Below the pieces are notes generated by a model. That model did no database searches, had not been told where the DNA came from, and was given only the letters and a program-made list of their open reading frames with translations. Position numbers and translations under genes: made by a program. This document shows, piece by piece, positions 1 through 11,100 of a stretch of DNA of 37,821 nt. Source of the DNA: Bacillota bacterium (GTDB lineage: Bacteria > Bacillota > Clostridia > CAKSNL01 > HGM11501); NCBI GenBank assembly GCA_030705805.1, contig JAUZPY010000008.1, positions 1 to 37,821 on the forward strand, written 5' to 3'. Each line of letters starts with the position of its first letter. Position 1 is the first letter of the stretch.

Positions 1-35
1 ATCTAAAGTAATTCTTTCTACTTTTGTTTACCCTA

Positions 36-1430
36 TTAATATTCAGCGTTTCCGACTGTTCTTGGATATGGTATTACGTCACGAATATTTGAAACTCCTG
101 TAAGGTACATAATAATACGCTCAAAACCAAGTCCGTAGCCGGCATGTTTAGTACCGCCAAACCTTCTTAAGTTTATATACCACCAGTAGTCATTTTCATT
201 AAGACCAAGCTCTTCCATTCTCTTAGTTAAAACATCAAGACGTTCTTCCCTCTGGCTTCCTCCTATTATCTCTCCTACTCCGGGAACAAGAAGGTCCATA
301 GCTGCAACAGTCTTATTATCATCATTCATTCTCATATAAAAAGACTTAATCTCTTTGGGGTAATCAATTACAAATACGGGCTTTTTAAATATCTGCTCTG
401 TCAAATAGCGCTCATGCTCGGTCTGTAGATCGCAGCCCCAGTCAACCGGATACTTAAATTCAGCTCCGCTCTCCTGAAGCAGTTTTACAGCCTCAGTATA
501 TGATACCTTTTGATAATCGCTTTGTGCAAGGGCCGTAAGTCTTTCGAGGAGTGTCTTATCAACAAAGCTGTTAAAGAACTCAAGCTCCTGTGTGCATTTT
601 GTAAGAACATGATTGATAATATGCTTTATCATGTCCCATGCAAGCTCCATATTGTCGTTTAAGTCGGCAAAAGCTATTTCAGGCTCTATCATCCAAAACT
701 CTGCCGCATGGCGTGCAGTGTTGGAATTTTCTGCACGGAAGGTCGGTCCGAAAGTGTAAATCTTGCCGAAAGCCATTGCATAGGTTTCGCCTTCCAGCTG
801 ACCTGAAACCGTAAGATTTGTACTCTTTCCGAAAAAATCTTGGGTCCAATCAATTGTGCCGTCCTCATTTTTAGGAGGGTTGTTAACATTAAGAGCAGTA
901 ACTCTAAACATTTCTCCTGCGCCTTCACAGTCAGAGCCGGTAATTAAAGGCGTATGTACGTAGACAAAGCCACGCTCGTTGAAGAAGGTATGAATTGCAT
1001 AAGCAACCTCACTTCTTACCCTGAATACCGCAGAAAACAGGTTCGTTCTGGGACGAAGATATGCCTGCTCACGCAAATATTCAACCGTATGTCTCTTTTT
1101 CTGCAAGGGATAATCGGGAGTAGAAGCACCCTCAACAGCGATTTCATTTGCTTTCAATTCAAATGGCTGCTGCATTCCGGGAGTAAGCTCCACCGTTCCT
1201 TTTACTATTATAGCGGAGCCTATATTCAGCTTTGCTATATCGTCATAATTTTTAATCTTTTCACGTTCAAATACTACCTGGACACCTTTAAAGCAGCTTC
1301 CGTCATTTAAATCAATAAATCCAAATGCTTTACTGTCACGGATAGACCTTATCCACCCGCCAAGGGTAATTTCCTTGCCTCCAAAGTTTTCCATGTTAGA
1401 ATAAATGTTTTTTATGTACTCTCTTTTCAT
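36..1430 (-). CDS. asnS: Asparaginyl-tRNA synthetase
   Basis: This enzyme charges tRNA-Asn with asparagine in the cytoplasm. The 464-residue product has the usual length of bacterial AsnRS. It has an N-terminal OB-fold anticodon-binding domain (about residues 18-105), class II motif 2 with FRAENS at 231-236 and [11 protein letters not shown] at 241-251, and motif 3 with GLGFER at 433-438. The C-terminal VIPYPRT stretch is typical of AsnRS and argues against AspRS. The start follows an AGGGG ribosome binding site. The gene lies 12 bp downstream of livF and is probably the last gene of the liv transcript. Only 35 bp of sequence lie beyond its stop, too little to show a terminator. Function is well supported by the motifs; operon membership is inferred from spacing. 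Confidence 0.97.
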   Translation of the reverse strand: MKREYIKNIYSNMENFGGKEITLGGWIRSIRDSKAFGFIDLNDGSCFKGVQVVFEREKIKNYDDIAKLNIGSAIIVKGTVELTPGMQQPFELKANEIAVEGASTPDYPLQKKRHTVEYLREQAYLRPRTNLFSAVFRVRSEVAYAIHTFFNERGFVYVHTPLITGSDCEGAGEMFRVTALNVNNPPKNEDGTIDWTQDFFGKSTNLTVSGQLEGETYAMAFGKIYTFGPTFRAENSNTARHAAEFWMIEPEIAFADLNDNMELAWDMIKHIINHVLTKCTQELEFFNSFVDKTLLERLTALAQSDYQKVSYTEAVKLLQESGAEFKYPVDWGCDLQTEHERYLTEQIFKKPVFVIDYPKEIKSFYMRMNDDNKTVAAMDLLVPGVGEIIGGSQREERLDVLTKRMEELGLNENDYWWYINLRRFGGTKHAGYGLGFERIIMYLTGVSNIRDVIPYPRTVGNAEY

Positions 1431-1442
1431 GTAGACACCCCT

Positions 1443-2159
1443 TTATTTTCTGGTCTTGCCAAGGTATGCTTCTTTGATTCTTTCGTCTGATAAAAGCTCC
1501 CGGCCAATTCCGGTCATACTAACCGTACCTGTTTCAAGTACATAGGCAGTATTAGCAACCTGAAGGGCCATATTAGCATTCTGCTCAACTAAAAGAACCG
1601 TTATACCTTGAGAATTTATAGTTTTTATAATGTCAAATATACTTTTTACAACCAAAGGAGCAAGACCTAAAGAAGGCTCGTCCATCATTATAAGATTTGG
1701 TCTGCTCATAAGAGCACGGCCAACTGCAAGCATTTGCTGCTCGCCTCCGGATAATGTACCTGCAAGCTGCCATTCACGCTCTTTTAAGCGGGGGAACAAT
1801 TCAAAAACAAATTCAAAGTCCTTATCCAAGCTGTCTTTTCTTAAATAAGCTCCCACACGAAGGTTTTCTTTAACCGTTAGGTTGGCAAAAACTCTTCTTC
1901 CTTCAGGTACTAATGTTATTCCGGAACTTACTATAGCATCCGGAGATTTACCTAATATTTCATGTCCCTTATAAATAATCGACGCTGTCTTAGGCTTTAC
2001 AATGCCTGCTATGGTTTTTAATGTTGTACTTTTTCCTGCACCGTTAGCACCTATAAGAGTAACAATTTCCCCTTCGGGAACGTCAATTGAAATACCCTTT
2101 ACAGCCTCAATTCCTCCGTAGGAGACAACCAGGTTTTTTATTTCAAGTATATTACTCAT
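1443..2159 (-). CDS. livF: Branched-chain amino-acid ABC transporter ATPase LivF
   Basis: This is the second ATP-binding subunit of a LivFGHMK-type importer for leucine, isoleucine and valine (some family members take other amino acids). It acts on the inner face of the membrane. The 238-residue protein has the Walker A motif GANGAGKST at 37-45, the signature LSGGEQ at 136-141 and Walker B LIMMDE at 156-161, with the short C-terminus typical of LivF. Its start lies inside the end of livG (8-base overlap), which suggests translational coupling. Substrate specificity cannot be read from this subunit. Confidence 0.95.
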   Translation of the reverse strand: MSNILEIKNLVVSYGGIEAVKGISIDVPEGEIVTLIGANGAGKSTTLKTIAGIVKPKTASIIYKGHEILGKSPDAIVSSGITLVPEGRRVFANLTVKENLRVGAYLRKDSLDKDFEFVFELFPRLKEREWQLAGTLSGGEQQMLAVGRALMSRPNLIMMDEPSLGLAPLVVKSIFDIIKTINSQGITVLLVEQNANMALQVANTAYVLETGTVSMTGIGRELLSDERIKEAYLGKTRK

Positions 2160-2994
2160 CTTCAGTTACCCCCAGATATGCATCAATAACTTTCTGGTTT
2201 GCTTGAATTTCATCGGGAGTTCCCGAAGCTATAAGCTTTCCGAAATCAATAGCATAAATTCTGTCTGATATATCCATAACCAAATTCATATGATGCTCAA
2301 TTAAAAGAATCGTAAGCTTAAACTTATCACGAATATCGTGAATAAATGCTGTAAGATCATCTGTTTCCTGAGGGTTCATACCTGCTGCCGGCTCATCCAA
2401 AAGAAGCAAGTCGGGTTCAGTCGCCAATGCTCTGGCTATTTCCAAACGGCGCTGTTTGCCGTATGGCAGGCTGGTTGCCGCTTCGTCTTTTACATCTTCT
2501 AATCCTACAATACGCAGCAGTTCCAAAGTTTCGCTGCGCATCTTAGCTTCTTCTTTATAATTCAGCTTAAAGGTTGCAGTAAATAAATTGCTTGTACGGC
2601 GCAGATGCCTTGCAACGAGAACGTTTTCAAAAACAGTCTGACTTTTAAACAGACGAATATTCTGAAAGGTTCTGGCTACCCCAAGCTTTGTAATCTGGTC
2701 GGGAGTTTTAACAACCGTTTTTGTGTATAATCCTTTATTTTCACCGGCATATAATTTTTTCATCTTACCCTTTGGATAATTAGACAGAAGGGTCTGCCCA
2801 TTTAACTCAATAGAACCGTTAGTGGCTTCATAAACGCCGGTAATCACGTTAAATACTGTTGTTTTACCTGCACCGTTGGGGCCTATAAGGGATACTATTT
2901 CACCCTCGTTAACTTCTAAAGATAAGTTGTTTACTGCTACAACACCACCAAACTGCATTGTAACATTGCTTAGAGTAAGTACATTTTTACTCAT
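2152..2994 (-). CDS. livG: Branched-chain amino-acid ABC transporter ATPase LivG
   Basis: This is the first ATPase subunit of the Liv importer. Its Walker A motif is GPNGAGKTT at 38-46. The family-typical degenerate signature LPYGKQ is at 176-181 and Walker B LLLLDE at 196-201, with GMNPQET following. At 280 residues it is about 25 longer than the common LivG length. The extra length is a charged stretch around residues 72-98, between Walker A and the TFQNIRLF Q-loop region. It follows livM after 2 bases and overlaps livF by 8 bases, so the three genes are certainly co-transcribed. Confidence 0.95.
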   Translation of the reverse strand: MSKNVLTLSNVTMQFGGVVAVNNLSLEVNEGEIVSLIGPNGAGKTTVFNVITGVYEATNGSIELNGQTLLSNYPKGKMKKLYAGENKGLYTKTVVKTPDQITKLGVARTFQNIRLFKSQTVFENVLVARHLRRTSNLFTATFKLNYKEEAKMRSETLELLRIVGLEDVKDEAATSLPYGKQRRLEIARALATEPDLLLLDEPAAGMNPQETDDLTAFIHDIRDKFKLTILLIEHHMNLVMDISDRIYAIDFGKLIASGTPDEIQANQKVIDAYLGVTEDE

Positions 2995-2996
2995 TC

Positions 2997-4160
2997 TTAT
3001 GCCTCCTTACTCTTTTTGGGTGCGGACTTTATAAAAGTCTTTTTGAACCAATTCCAGACTCCGGCAGGAGTTAGTTCCCTGGTACCCATTATTCCCTGAC
3101 GATAGAACAGCACTATTGCCATTATAATTATAGAGAAAACAACTTTACGGAACCCCGACCGAAGAAATGGAACTTTCACTCCGCCAACATATTTTTCCGC
3201 ATCAAGGAAACGAAGCCACCATTCACTTGCGGCAATAAAGAGAAATGAACTGATACAGCTACCTGTTATAGATCCTATTCCGCCGATAACTACAACCAGC
3301 AAAATTTCATAGGTCATTGCGGATTTAAATGCAGATGCCTGAATGGTTGTCTGATACATTGCCAAAAGCGCCCCCGATATACCTGCAAAGAAGGAGCTAA
3401 TGCAGAATGCAATTTGTTTATGTTTAGCTAAATTAATACCCATCGCTTCAGCGGCAATTTCATCATCACGAATTGCCTTGAAAGCTCGTCCATATGTTGA
3501 ATTTATAAGCAGTACAATTATGGCAATACAAATACCGGAGGCAATAAAAGCGTATATAGTCGCCCCTGTTACATTTCCTGTTTTGCCAAAAATATCGCAC
3601 GTTATTTTCTGAATCCACTTTGAAAATCCTGTAGAATCAAGACTCGGGAATTTTCTTAAAAGATTAGAGCCATTAGTAATAGGGCCAAGCGCGTTCCATT
3701 GAAATATCGCTCTTATTATTTCCGCAAAGCCTAATGTTGCTATTGCAAGATAGTCACTTTTAAGTCTTAATACCGGCAGACCTATCAAAAATGCAAATAC
3801 AGCCGCCATAACACCGGCAAGTATTATAGAAATGGTAACCGGCAGATTAAATTTAATTAATCCTCCGCCAAAGTACTGATATACAGCAGTCCTCGCCTCG
3901 TTAGGTATTGTAAATATTGCATATGTATAGGCACCTATAAGCATAAAGCCTGCTTGTCCAAGGGAAAACAAACCTGTAAATCCGTTTAAGAGGTTCATTG
4001 ATACCGCAACCAGAGCGTAAATAACACCTTTTTGTAATACAATAAAAATCATGTTTGATGGGCTTAAAAAAAGCTCCATTAAATAAAGTCCAAAAAGCAG
4101 TAATATAATTAAAATAGTAGATACTGTTAAATTGATTTTTTTCTTACTTTTTTCTAACAT
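2997..4160 (-). CDS. livM: Branched-chain amino-acid ABC transporter permease LivM
   Basis: This integral membrane subunit forms half of the Liv translocation channel. The 387-residue protein has many hydrophobic segments and the family stretch [20 protein letters not shown] near residue 58. It also has [18 protein letters not shown] in the middle and [20 protein letters not shown], the cytoplasmic EAA-like loop that contacts the ATPases. The charged C-terminal tail (KKSKEA) and the N-terminal lysine run fit a cytoplasmic orientation of both ends. It starts after a GGAGGG ribosome binding site, 15 bp downstream of livH. Confidence 0.94.
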   Translation of the reverse strand: MLEKSKKKINLTVSTILIILLLFGLYLMELFLSPSNMIFIVLQKGVIYALVAVSMNLLNGFTGLFSLGQAGFMLIGAYTYAIFTIPNEARTAVYQYFGGGLIKFNLPVTISIILAGVMAAVFAFLIGLPVLRLKSDYLAIATLGFAEIIRAIFQWNALGPITNGSNLLRKFPSLDSTGFSKWIQKITCDIFGKTGNVTGATIYAFIASGICIAIIVLLINSTYGRAFKAIRDDEIAAEAMGINLAKHKQIAFCISSFFAGISGALLAMYQTTIQASAFKSAMTYEILLVVVIGGIGSITGSCISSFLFIAASEWWLRFLDAEKYVGGVKVPFLRSGFRKVVFSIIIMAIVLFYRQGIMGTRELTPAGVWNWFKKTFIKSAPKKSKEA

Positions 4161-4175
4161 AATTTCTGCCCTCCC

Positions 4176-5060
4176 TCAGACTTTATCTGTTGACTTTTCT
4201 CCGAAAAGTCCAGTGGGCTTAAATACCAAAATTATAATTAAGAGGGCAAAAGTAAAAGCATCAGAGAAGGTTGTCCAACCAACGCCTTTAATTATATTTT
4301 CACATATGCCTATTATAAAAGCACCTACAACAGCACCTGGTATGGACCCTATGCCACCAAACACAGCAGCTACAAAAGCCTTAAGACCAGGCATAGCACC
4401 TGCTGTCGGGGTTACACCTGTATAATTTGTAAAATAAAGAAAGCTTCCTACCGCTGCAAGAAATGAGCCTATTAAAAAGGTCATGCTTATAACAGAATTT
4501 ATCCTTATCCCCATCAGCTGTGAAGTTTCAAAATCCTTTGATACCGCACGCATTGCTATACCGATTTTGGTATATTTTATTAAAAGCACCAACATAGTTA
4601 CAAGAAGTATGGTAAGCACAGGTGTAACAAGTGTTACAACCTTCGTGGTAGTACCAAGGAAAGTAACAGTTTTGCTTATAGCCGGAATGGTGGGATACCT
4701 CTGAGAAAGTCCGCCGGTTATATAAAGTGCAAGATTTTGCAAAAGATAGCTTACCCCGATTGCAGAAATCATTATAGACATACGCGGTGCGCTTCTTAAA
4801 GGCTTATATGCCACTTTCTCAATCATAACACCAATCACAACTGTTGTTAATATAACAAGCGGTATTGAAACGTACATGGGCATAGTAGCTGAAGCATATA
4901 CCATGATTACGCCTGCTACCATAAAAATATCGCCATGAGCAAAGTTAATCAGCCTCAGTATTCCGTATACCATTGTATAGCCAATCGCTATAAGAGCGTA
5001 CTGACCTCCAACAGATATACCGGCAAATATGTAAGGTAGGTTTTGTGTAATCCAATTCAT
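4176..5060 (-). CDS. livH: Branched-chain amino-acid ABC transporter permease LivH
   Basis: This is the second membrane permease subunit of the Liv importer. The 294-residue protein opens with the LivH hallmark GGQYALIAIGYTMVYGILRL, followed by INFAHGDIFM, and ends with a hydrophobic helix and the short tail KPTGLFGEKSTDKV. AMRAVSKDFETSQLMGI is the EAA-type loop. A strong AGGAGG site precedes the start. The gene is separated from the binding-protein gene livK by a 467-bp spacer, much longer than the other spacings in this unit. It may therefore have its own promoter or be expressed by partial read-through from livK. Confidence 0.95.
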   Translation of the reverse strand: MNWITQNLPYIFAGISVGGQYALIAIGYTMVYGILRLINFAHGDIFMVAGVIMVYASATMPMYVSIPLVILTTVVIGVMIEKVAYKPLRSAPRMSIMISAIGVSYLLQNLALYITGGLSQRYPTIPAISKTVTFLGTTTKVVTLVTPVLTILLVTMLVLLIKYTKIGIAMRAVSKDFETSQLMGIRINSVISMTFLIGSFLAAVGSFLYFTNYTGVTPTAGAMPGLKAFVAAVFGGIGSIPGAVVGAFIIGICENIIKGVGWTTFSDAFTFALLIIILVFKPTGLFGEKSTDKV

Positions 5061-5527
5061 AGAAAAACCTCCTAAAAATAAAGTTTAGGCAATACGATAT
5101 GTCATTTAAGCTAACCAACGTGCATTAATTAAATACGGTTTTGAATGCTTTTTCCTGCTTAGACATAAGGAGTAAAGCTCTATATGCCCTGTCCTTGTTA
5201 AATTTCCGTCCTTCTTATCTTACGGATTTTGCATGGCGACAAGTGCTGCGATTCTTACGCACGAAAAGACAAAAATTTTCCTAAGAGCGCACGTCGTAGG
5301 GTTTTACGCCCTTATACCTAAGCTTATATACAGAAATTTCAGCCTTACTGCAAATTTAATATAAGGTATGAAATTACATATAGCTTTAGGAAAACTTAAA
5401 GATTAGCTAATAAAAAATGTGTTCTTAAATTGAAACCTAATATCTAATATTGGCGGGGGTAAAAATTACCCCCGCCTATAAATCGTTATACAAGAGAATT
5501 TCTACATCAAGCTTCTATCTCGAAAGC
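5061..5527. other. 467-bp spacer between livK and livH
   Basis: No credible gene lies here; the short frames on either strand lack ribosome binding sites and family resemblance. The part next to livK holds the strong hairpin at 5452-5476 (listed separately). The middle (about 5230-5330) is richer in G and C than its flanks and contains short imperfect inverted stretches, but I could not fold it into a known riboswitch. The region next to livH has only a weak promoter-like pair (TTGGTT and TATCGT, minus strand, about 5105-5125). I see no T-box or attenuator motif. Confidence 0.5.
5452..5476 (-). terminator. Perfect GC-rich hairpin after livK
   Basis: An 11-bp perfect stem (5452-5462 with 5466-5476) closes a 3-base loop, 52 bases after the livK stop. 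The stem is very GC-rich (GGCGGGGG arm). No uridine run follows on the minus strand, so it may be a transcript-stabilising or processing hairpin rather than a full terminator. That would fit high binding-protein output with some read-through into livH. Confidence 0.7.
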
Positions 5528-6718
5528 TTATTTGTTTGCACTTTTTACGCCTTGTACTGCTACAAAGTCCCATGCGCCTTTTTGGGTATTAGCGCACTTT
5601 ACATATGCAACGTCACGCTTAGCATCGCCATTATCATCAAATGCGATATCTCCTGAAACGCCTGTGTACTTAACTCCCTTAAGTGCCTGCTTTATAGCCT
5701 GGGGATCTTTAGATCCTGCAGCCTTAATAGCTTCAAGTGCTACAAAATATGCATCATAACCCATTGCTGTTACTGCTGCAACGGTATCATCTCCGCCGTT
5801 ATTTGTAAGACGTGTGGGGTCTGCACTTATCCATTCCTTAACGCCTTTATCAAATTCAGGTGCGCCGCCTTCCTGATAGAAGGTTGTTACATATATCTTA
5901 ACATCCTTGCCTTTAGATGCGTTAAGTATAACATTGGAATCCCAAGTGTCTCCTGCCATAATCGGCATTTTAAGACCTTGTGAAGCAGCCTGTTCGATAA
6001 GTAATGCTGCAGCTTCTGTAGATACAGGAGCAAAGAATACATCTGCGCCGGAATTCTTAGCACTTGTTATATAAGATACAAAGTCGCTGTTGCCTTCCTG
6101 GAAGGTTTCAGAAACTACTGTTCCGCCAAGAGCTTCAAAAGCTTGTGTAAAGTAATGTCCTAAACCGCCTGAATAGTCGTCTCCAAGCTTTGTAAGACAG
6201 TAAGCTTTTTTAGCTTTGAATTTATCGTTTGCAAAGTTAGCAAGTACTGTGCCCTGGAAAGGATCAAGGAAGCAAATACGGAAATAGTGATCATTTCCTT
6301 CTGTTACCTGTGGGTTTGTACAAGTTATGCCTATTACAGGAATACCTGCTTTACCAAATACATCAGATGCTGCAATAGAAACACCGGAACCATAAGAACC
6401 AAGTGCTACAGAAACACCTTTGCTTACTAATGATGATGCAGCAGAAGGACCCTTATCATTTGAAGATTCATTGTCTACAACTTCAAGCTTTACATCATAT
6501 TTCTTGCCGTTGATGTCAACTGTGTTAACCTTGCTGTTTGCATACTGAACGCCAAGTGTTTCCTGTTTTCCGCCTGCCCCGTTGTCACCGGAAGCCGGTT
6601 CATAAACACCTATGTAAATAACGTTGTCATTTGCTGCTTCTTTTGTTCCGCCACCACAAGCAGTAAATGTTGCCATGGGCATAACTAATGCCAAGGTAAT
6701 AGCAAGTATTTTTTTCAT
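5528..6718 (-). CDS. livK: Branched-chain amino-acid binding lipoprotein LivK
   Basis: This is the substrate-binding protein of the Liv importer, anchored outside the membrane by a lipid. The start chosen is the second in-frame ATG, because GGGAGGAG lies 7-8 bases before it; an upstream ATG at 6757 would add 13 residues ahead of the signal peptide. The 396-residue protein has a lysine-rich N-terminus, a hydrophobic core and a lipobox-like FTAC ending at Cys21, followed by a Gly-rich linker. The rest is a type I periplasmic binding fold; GVYEPASGDNGAGGKQ starts the mature domain. It is first in the liv unit and has its own promoter. Confidence 0.94.
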   Translation of the reverse strand: MKKILAITLALVMPMATFTACGGGTKEAANDNVIYIGVYEPASGDNGAGGKQETLGVQYANSKVNTVDINGKKYDVKLEVVDNESSNDKGPSAASSLVSKGVSVALGSYGSGVSIAASDVFGKAGIPVIGITCTNPQVTEGNDHYFRICFLDPFQGTVLANFANDKFKAKKAYCLTKLGDDYSGGLGHYFTQAFEALGGTVVSETFQEGNSDFVSYITSAKNSGADVFFAPVSTEAAALLIEQAASQGLKMPIMAGDTWDSNVILNASKGKDVKIYVTTFYQEGGAPEFDKGVKEWISADPTRLTNNGGDDTVAAVTAMGYDAYFVALEAIKAAGSKDPQAIKQALKGVKYTGVSGDIAFDDNGDAKRDVAYVKCANTQKGAWDFVAVQGVKSANK

Positions 6719-6781
6719 ATTCGAACTCCTCCCAATATAAGTATGTTTCTTCTGCATTATTAATATTAATAACGCTCTTAA

Positions 6782-6810
6782 ATTTTAACATATTTAATAT
6801 AGGATGTCAA
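6782..6810 (-). promoter_or_regulatory. livK promoter
   Basis: On the minus strand TTGACA (6805-6810) is followed after exactly 17 bases by TAAAAT (6782-6787), a near-consensus sigma-A promoter. Transcription should start near 6775 and give a leader of about 57 bases before the livK start at 6718. No attenuator is apparent in that leader. Confidence 0.8.
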
Positions 6811-6973
6811 TATTTATTATTGCTCTAAAACAGTACTTAGTTGTGACTATTTCCCAATTTTTTAGAATTTTAGCCCTAAAATTATGCATTTTTTGACAAT
6901 TTTTTAGCATTCGATAACAATTTTGACCAATGGCTTCTTGTCGGTTTTTTTACATTGCTTTTTTACAGTTACA

Positions 6974-8164
6974 TTATGCAAAGTTACTCAAACATTTTTT
7001 AAGTCTTTGCATTGCTTCTTTTGTTTTTTCCGCACTAGAAAAAGCTGTCAGGCGAAAAAAGCCCTCTCCTTCTTTGCCGAATCCTTCACCGGGAGTTCCT
7101 ACAACCCATGCTTTATCCAAAAGAAAATCAAAAAACTCCCAGGAGCCCATGTTCTTAGGACATTTAAGCCATATGTACGGTGAATTCTTTCCGCCTACGT
7201 ACCATATCTTAAGGCCATCTAAAGTATCTGTTATTATTTTTGCATTTTGACGATAGTAATTAAGATTTTCCGCTATTTGCTTTTGCCCTTCTTCTGTAAA
7301 TACAGCCGCAGCTCCTCTTTGTACTATATAGGACACCCCGTTAAACTTTGTAGTCTGACGGCGTAGCCACAGTTTATTAACTTTGGTTTTGTTTACTATT
7401 AAGTCAAAAGGTACTACCGTATACCCGCATCTGGTACCTGTAAAACCTGCCGTTTTAGAAAAAGAACAAAATTCGATAGCGCAGGTTTTAGCTCCGTCAA
7501 TTTCATAGATGCTGCGGGGCAGTTTATCTACTACAAAAGCTTCATAGGCTGAATCGAACAGCAGAATGCTGTTATGTTTATTTGCAAAATCCACCCATGC
7601 TTTCAGCTGTTCATAATCATATACCGCTCCGGTGGGATTATTGGGAGAACAAAGATAAATAATATCTGCTGCTAAGCTTTCATCCGGCATCGGAAGAAAC
7701 CCGTTGTCAGATGATGCATCAGCATAAAGAATTTTTCTGCCGGCCATAACGTTTGTATCAACATAAACAGGGTAAACCGGGTCTGTTACAAGAACCGTAT
7801 TATCGCTTCCTAAAATATCAAGGATATTACCCAGGTCACTTTTAGCTCCATCGGAAATAAAAATTTCATCGGGATCTAACTTTATGCCTTTTTTCAGATA
7901 GTAATCACCTATTGCATTTTTTAAAAAATCATATCCCTGTTCAGGGCCATAGCCATGAAATGTCTCTGCCTTCCCCATTTCATCCACTGCTTTATGCATA
8001 GCTTCAACCACTGCTTCCGGAAGAGGACGGGTAACATCGCCGATTCCCATGCGAATAACATCCGCATCGGAATGTTCTTTTGTATATTTATTAACACGGT
8101 TTGCTATTTCTGAAAATAAATAGCTTTCAGAAAGCTTTAAGTAATTTTCATTTATCGTTGCCAT
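6974..8164 (-). CDS. dapL: LL-diaminopimelate aminotransferase
   Basis: This PLP enzyme converts tetrahydrodipicolinate straight to LL-diaminopimelate using glutamate as amino donor. It bypasses the succinylase/acetylase branch of lysine and peptidoglycan-precursor synthesis. The 396 residues match the DapL family length. Family signs are [14 protein letters not shown] at 37-50, GYGPEQGY at 71-78, SPNNPTG at 173-179 and the PLP lysine in [12 protein letters not shown] at K237. Its ATG overlaps the stop of the upstream fusion gene by one base (TAATG), and GGTGAGG lies before it, so translation is probably coupled to DapF, the enzyme that uses its product. No clear terminator follows before the livK promoter. 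Confidence 0.94.
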   Translation of the reverse strand: MATINENYLKLSESYLFSEIANRVNKYTKEHSDADVIRMGIGDVTRPLPEAVVEAMHKAVDEMGKAETFHGYGPEQGYDFLKNAIGDYYLKKGIKLDPDEIFISDGAKSDLGNILDILGSDNTVLVTDPVYPVYVDTNVMAGRKILYADASSDNGFLPMPDESLAADIIYLCSPNNPTGAVYDYEQLKAWVDFANKHNSILLFDSAYEAFVVDKLPRSIYEIDGAKTCAIEFCSFSKTAGFTGTRCGYTVVPFDLIVNKTKVNKLWLRRQTTKFNGVSYIVQRGAAAVFTEEGQKQIAENLNYYRQNAKIITDTLDGLKIWYVGGKNSPYIWLKCPKNMGSWEFFDFLLDKAWVVGTPGEGFGKEGEGFFRLTAFSSAEKTKEAMQRLKKCLSNFA

Positions 8165-11100
8165 TAAATATACACCTCACCGTCAAATACTTTTATGCAG
8201 GGACCGGTTAGGTATACCGTATCTTCGGTATACTTAACAGTAAGTTCCCCTCCCACAAGAATTACTTTAATGTTTTCATTTATAGGACAATATCCGTTGA
8301 GTACCGAAGCCACTACCGAAGCGCAGGCGCCTGTACCACACGCAAAGGTTTCTCCGCTTCCTCTTTCCCAAACACGCATTTTTATAGTATGGGAATCAAT
8401 GATTTTAACAAATTCTGTGTTGACTCTTTCCGGGAACAAGTCATCATTTTCAAATTTCGGACCAATCTTTTCAAGATCCAATGAATCCACATTGTCGCAA
8501 AATACGATACAATGAGGATTACCCATAGAAACACAAGTAATTTCATAAGGAATTTCGTTTATGGAAACCTTACGGCTTACAACCATATTGCCGTCAAGCT
8601 TAACAGGAATTTTTGAGGGTTCAAGCTCAGCTTTTCCCATATCAACCTGTACTGTGTATACCTTGTCATCTTTAGTTGTAAGTTCCAGATACTTAATACC
8701 GCTCTTGGTTTCGATGCTGAGCTCTTTCTTGCCAATTTTCCTTACATCATATAAATATTTTCCCACGCATCTAATGGCATTGCCGCACATATTGCCTTCG
8801 CTGCCGTCAAGATTAAACATACGCATTTTTGCATCGGCAACATCCGATGGACAGATGAGGACAATACCGTCACCGCCAACTCCAAAATGCCGATCTGAAA
8901 GATAAACTGATAAAGATTCGGGGGAGTCAATTTTTTGTTCAAAGCAGTCAATGTAGATATAATCATTTCCGCATCCTTGCATTTTTGTAAACTTAAGCTT
9001 CATTTTTTCTTCCCTCATATTATTTATATCTATTATTTCCGTATTAATTTCACTGTAGCGGCTCATAATGCTGTCGGCAAGTGCGTTTGCCGTATCAATG
9101 CTGGTTACGCATGGAATGCCCAGCATACAAGCACGGCGACGAATTTTCACGCTGTCTCTTTGGGGAATACGTCCTTTTGTCGAAGTGGAAATAATGTATT
9201 TAATTTTGCCGCTCTCTATCAGCGTCATGCTGTTGAAATCGCTGTTTTCATAAATCTTAGGTACAGAAGTAACGGTAAAACCTGCATCGGTTAACACTTT
9301 AGCGTTACCTTCGGTAGCATAAAGCGAAAAGCCTAAGGTTACAAACTTTTTAGCTAAATCGGGGATTTCAAACCTGTCACCTTTTCTGACAGAAAAGAAT
9401 ACGCCGCCCTCTTTGTACATTTTATATCCTGCAGCGATAAGTCCTTTGTACAGCGCCTCTTTCAAATCTCTGCCTATACCCAAAACTTCACCTGTTGATT
9501 TCATTTCGGGGCCAAGCTGGGTATCTACATCTATAAGCTTTTCAAAGGAGAACACCGGAACCTTTACAGCAGTGTATGCAGATGTTTTATAGACACCGCT
9601 GCCATATCCAAGCTCAAAAAGCTTCTTCCCAAGGCTTACTTTAACTGCTAGGTCTACCATAGGAACACCCGTTACCTTAGATAAATACGGTACTGTACGG
9701 GATGCACGGGGGTTAACTTCTATTACGTAGATTTCATTTTTTGCTATAATATACTGTATGTTAACAATACCGATTGCGTTAAGCCCTTCGCATAATTTTT
9801 TTGTTGCAATAATAATTCGGTCTTTCATGTTATCATCTATATGCGTTGCAGGATAAACCGCAATGGAGTCACCGGAGTGTATGCCTGACCGCTCAATATG
9901 TTCCATAATACCCGGAATCAAAACATCTTCACCATCATAAATGGCATCTACTTCGATTTCCTTACCTTGCAGGTATTTATCAATCAACACAGGGTTTTCA
10001 ATTCCCCTATAGAGGATGATCTTCATATACTCAACAATGTCTTCATCGCTAAAGGCAATAATCATATTCTGACCGCCAAGTACATAGGAAGGACGCATAA
10101 GTACAGGATATCCGAGATCATTCGCTGCTTTTAAAGCTGACTCTTCATCCATAACAGTCGTCCCTTTCGGACGAGCTATGTTAAGGTCTTCCAGCAATCT
10201 ATCAAAGCGATCACGATCCTCTGCCATATCAATGCTGTCAGCAGAAGTTCCGACAATATTGTAGCCTGCTTTATCTAAAAACTTTGTTAATTTAATGGCC
10301 GTTTGTCCTCCAAATGCAACCACAACGCCGCACGGCTTTTCAACTTCTAAAATACTTCTTACATCCTCTTTTGTTAAGGGTTCAAAATAAAGTCTGTCCG
10401 CAGTATCAAAATCGGTGGAAACAGTTTCGGGATTGTTGTTTACGATTACAACCTCATAGCCCAGACTTTTCAGTACAAGCACACAATGAACCGAAGCATA
10501 GTCAAATTCAATTCCCTGTCCGATACGAATAGGTCCTGAACCGAAAACAACTACTGTTTTTTCAGGATTTTTTATAAATGGAGTTACTTCGTTCTCGCCG
10601 CCGCTTTCAGCTGAATTATATGTTGCATAAAAGTACGGGGTTGTAGCTTCAAATTCTCCTGCACAGGTATCTACCATTTTAAAAGTAGGTGCTAATCTAA
10701 AATCAAACTTGCTGCCGCTGATTTTTTCAAGAGAATTATCCAAAAAGCCTAATTTTTTACCTTCATAATAGGTTTCGAAATCAATAGGGCATCCCGTAAT
10801 TTTTTTCTCGTAATTTACAATGTTCTTAAGTTTACATAAGAACCAACGGTCAATTTTTGTTATGTCAAATATATAATCTTCTGATACTCCACGCTTTAAA
10901 GCTTCATAGACAACAAACAAGCGGGTATCGTTCTGCTCATATAATTTTTTATCCAGCTCTTCATCGGTAAGCTTACTTACCCATGCAAGATTTAACGTAT
11001 CGGCAGAAATCTCCGCACCTCTGACTGCTTTCATAATAGCAGATTCAAAGCTGTCGGAAATACTCATAACCTCGCCGGTTGCTTTCATTTGTGTGCCAAG

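Noticed and set aside
6719-6757. Upstream ATG that would lengthen LivK by 13 residues
   Set aside because: It would place polar residues before the signal peptide; GGGAGGAG sits before the ATG at 6718.
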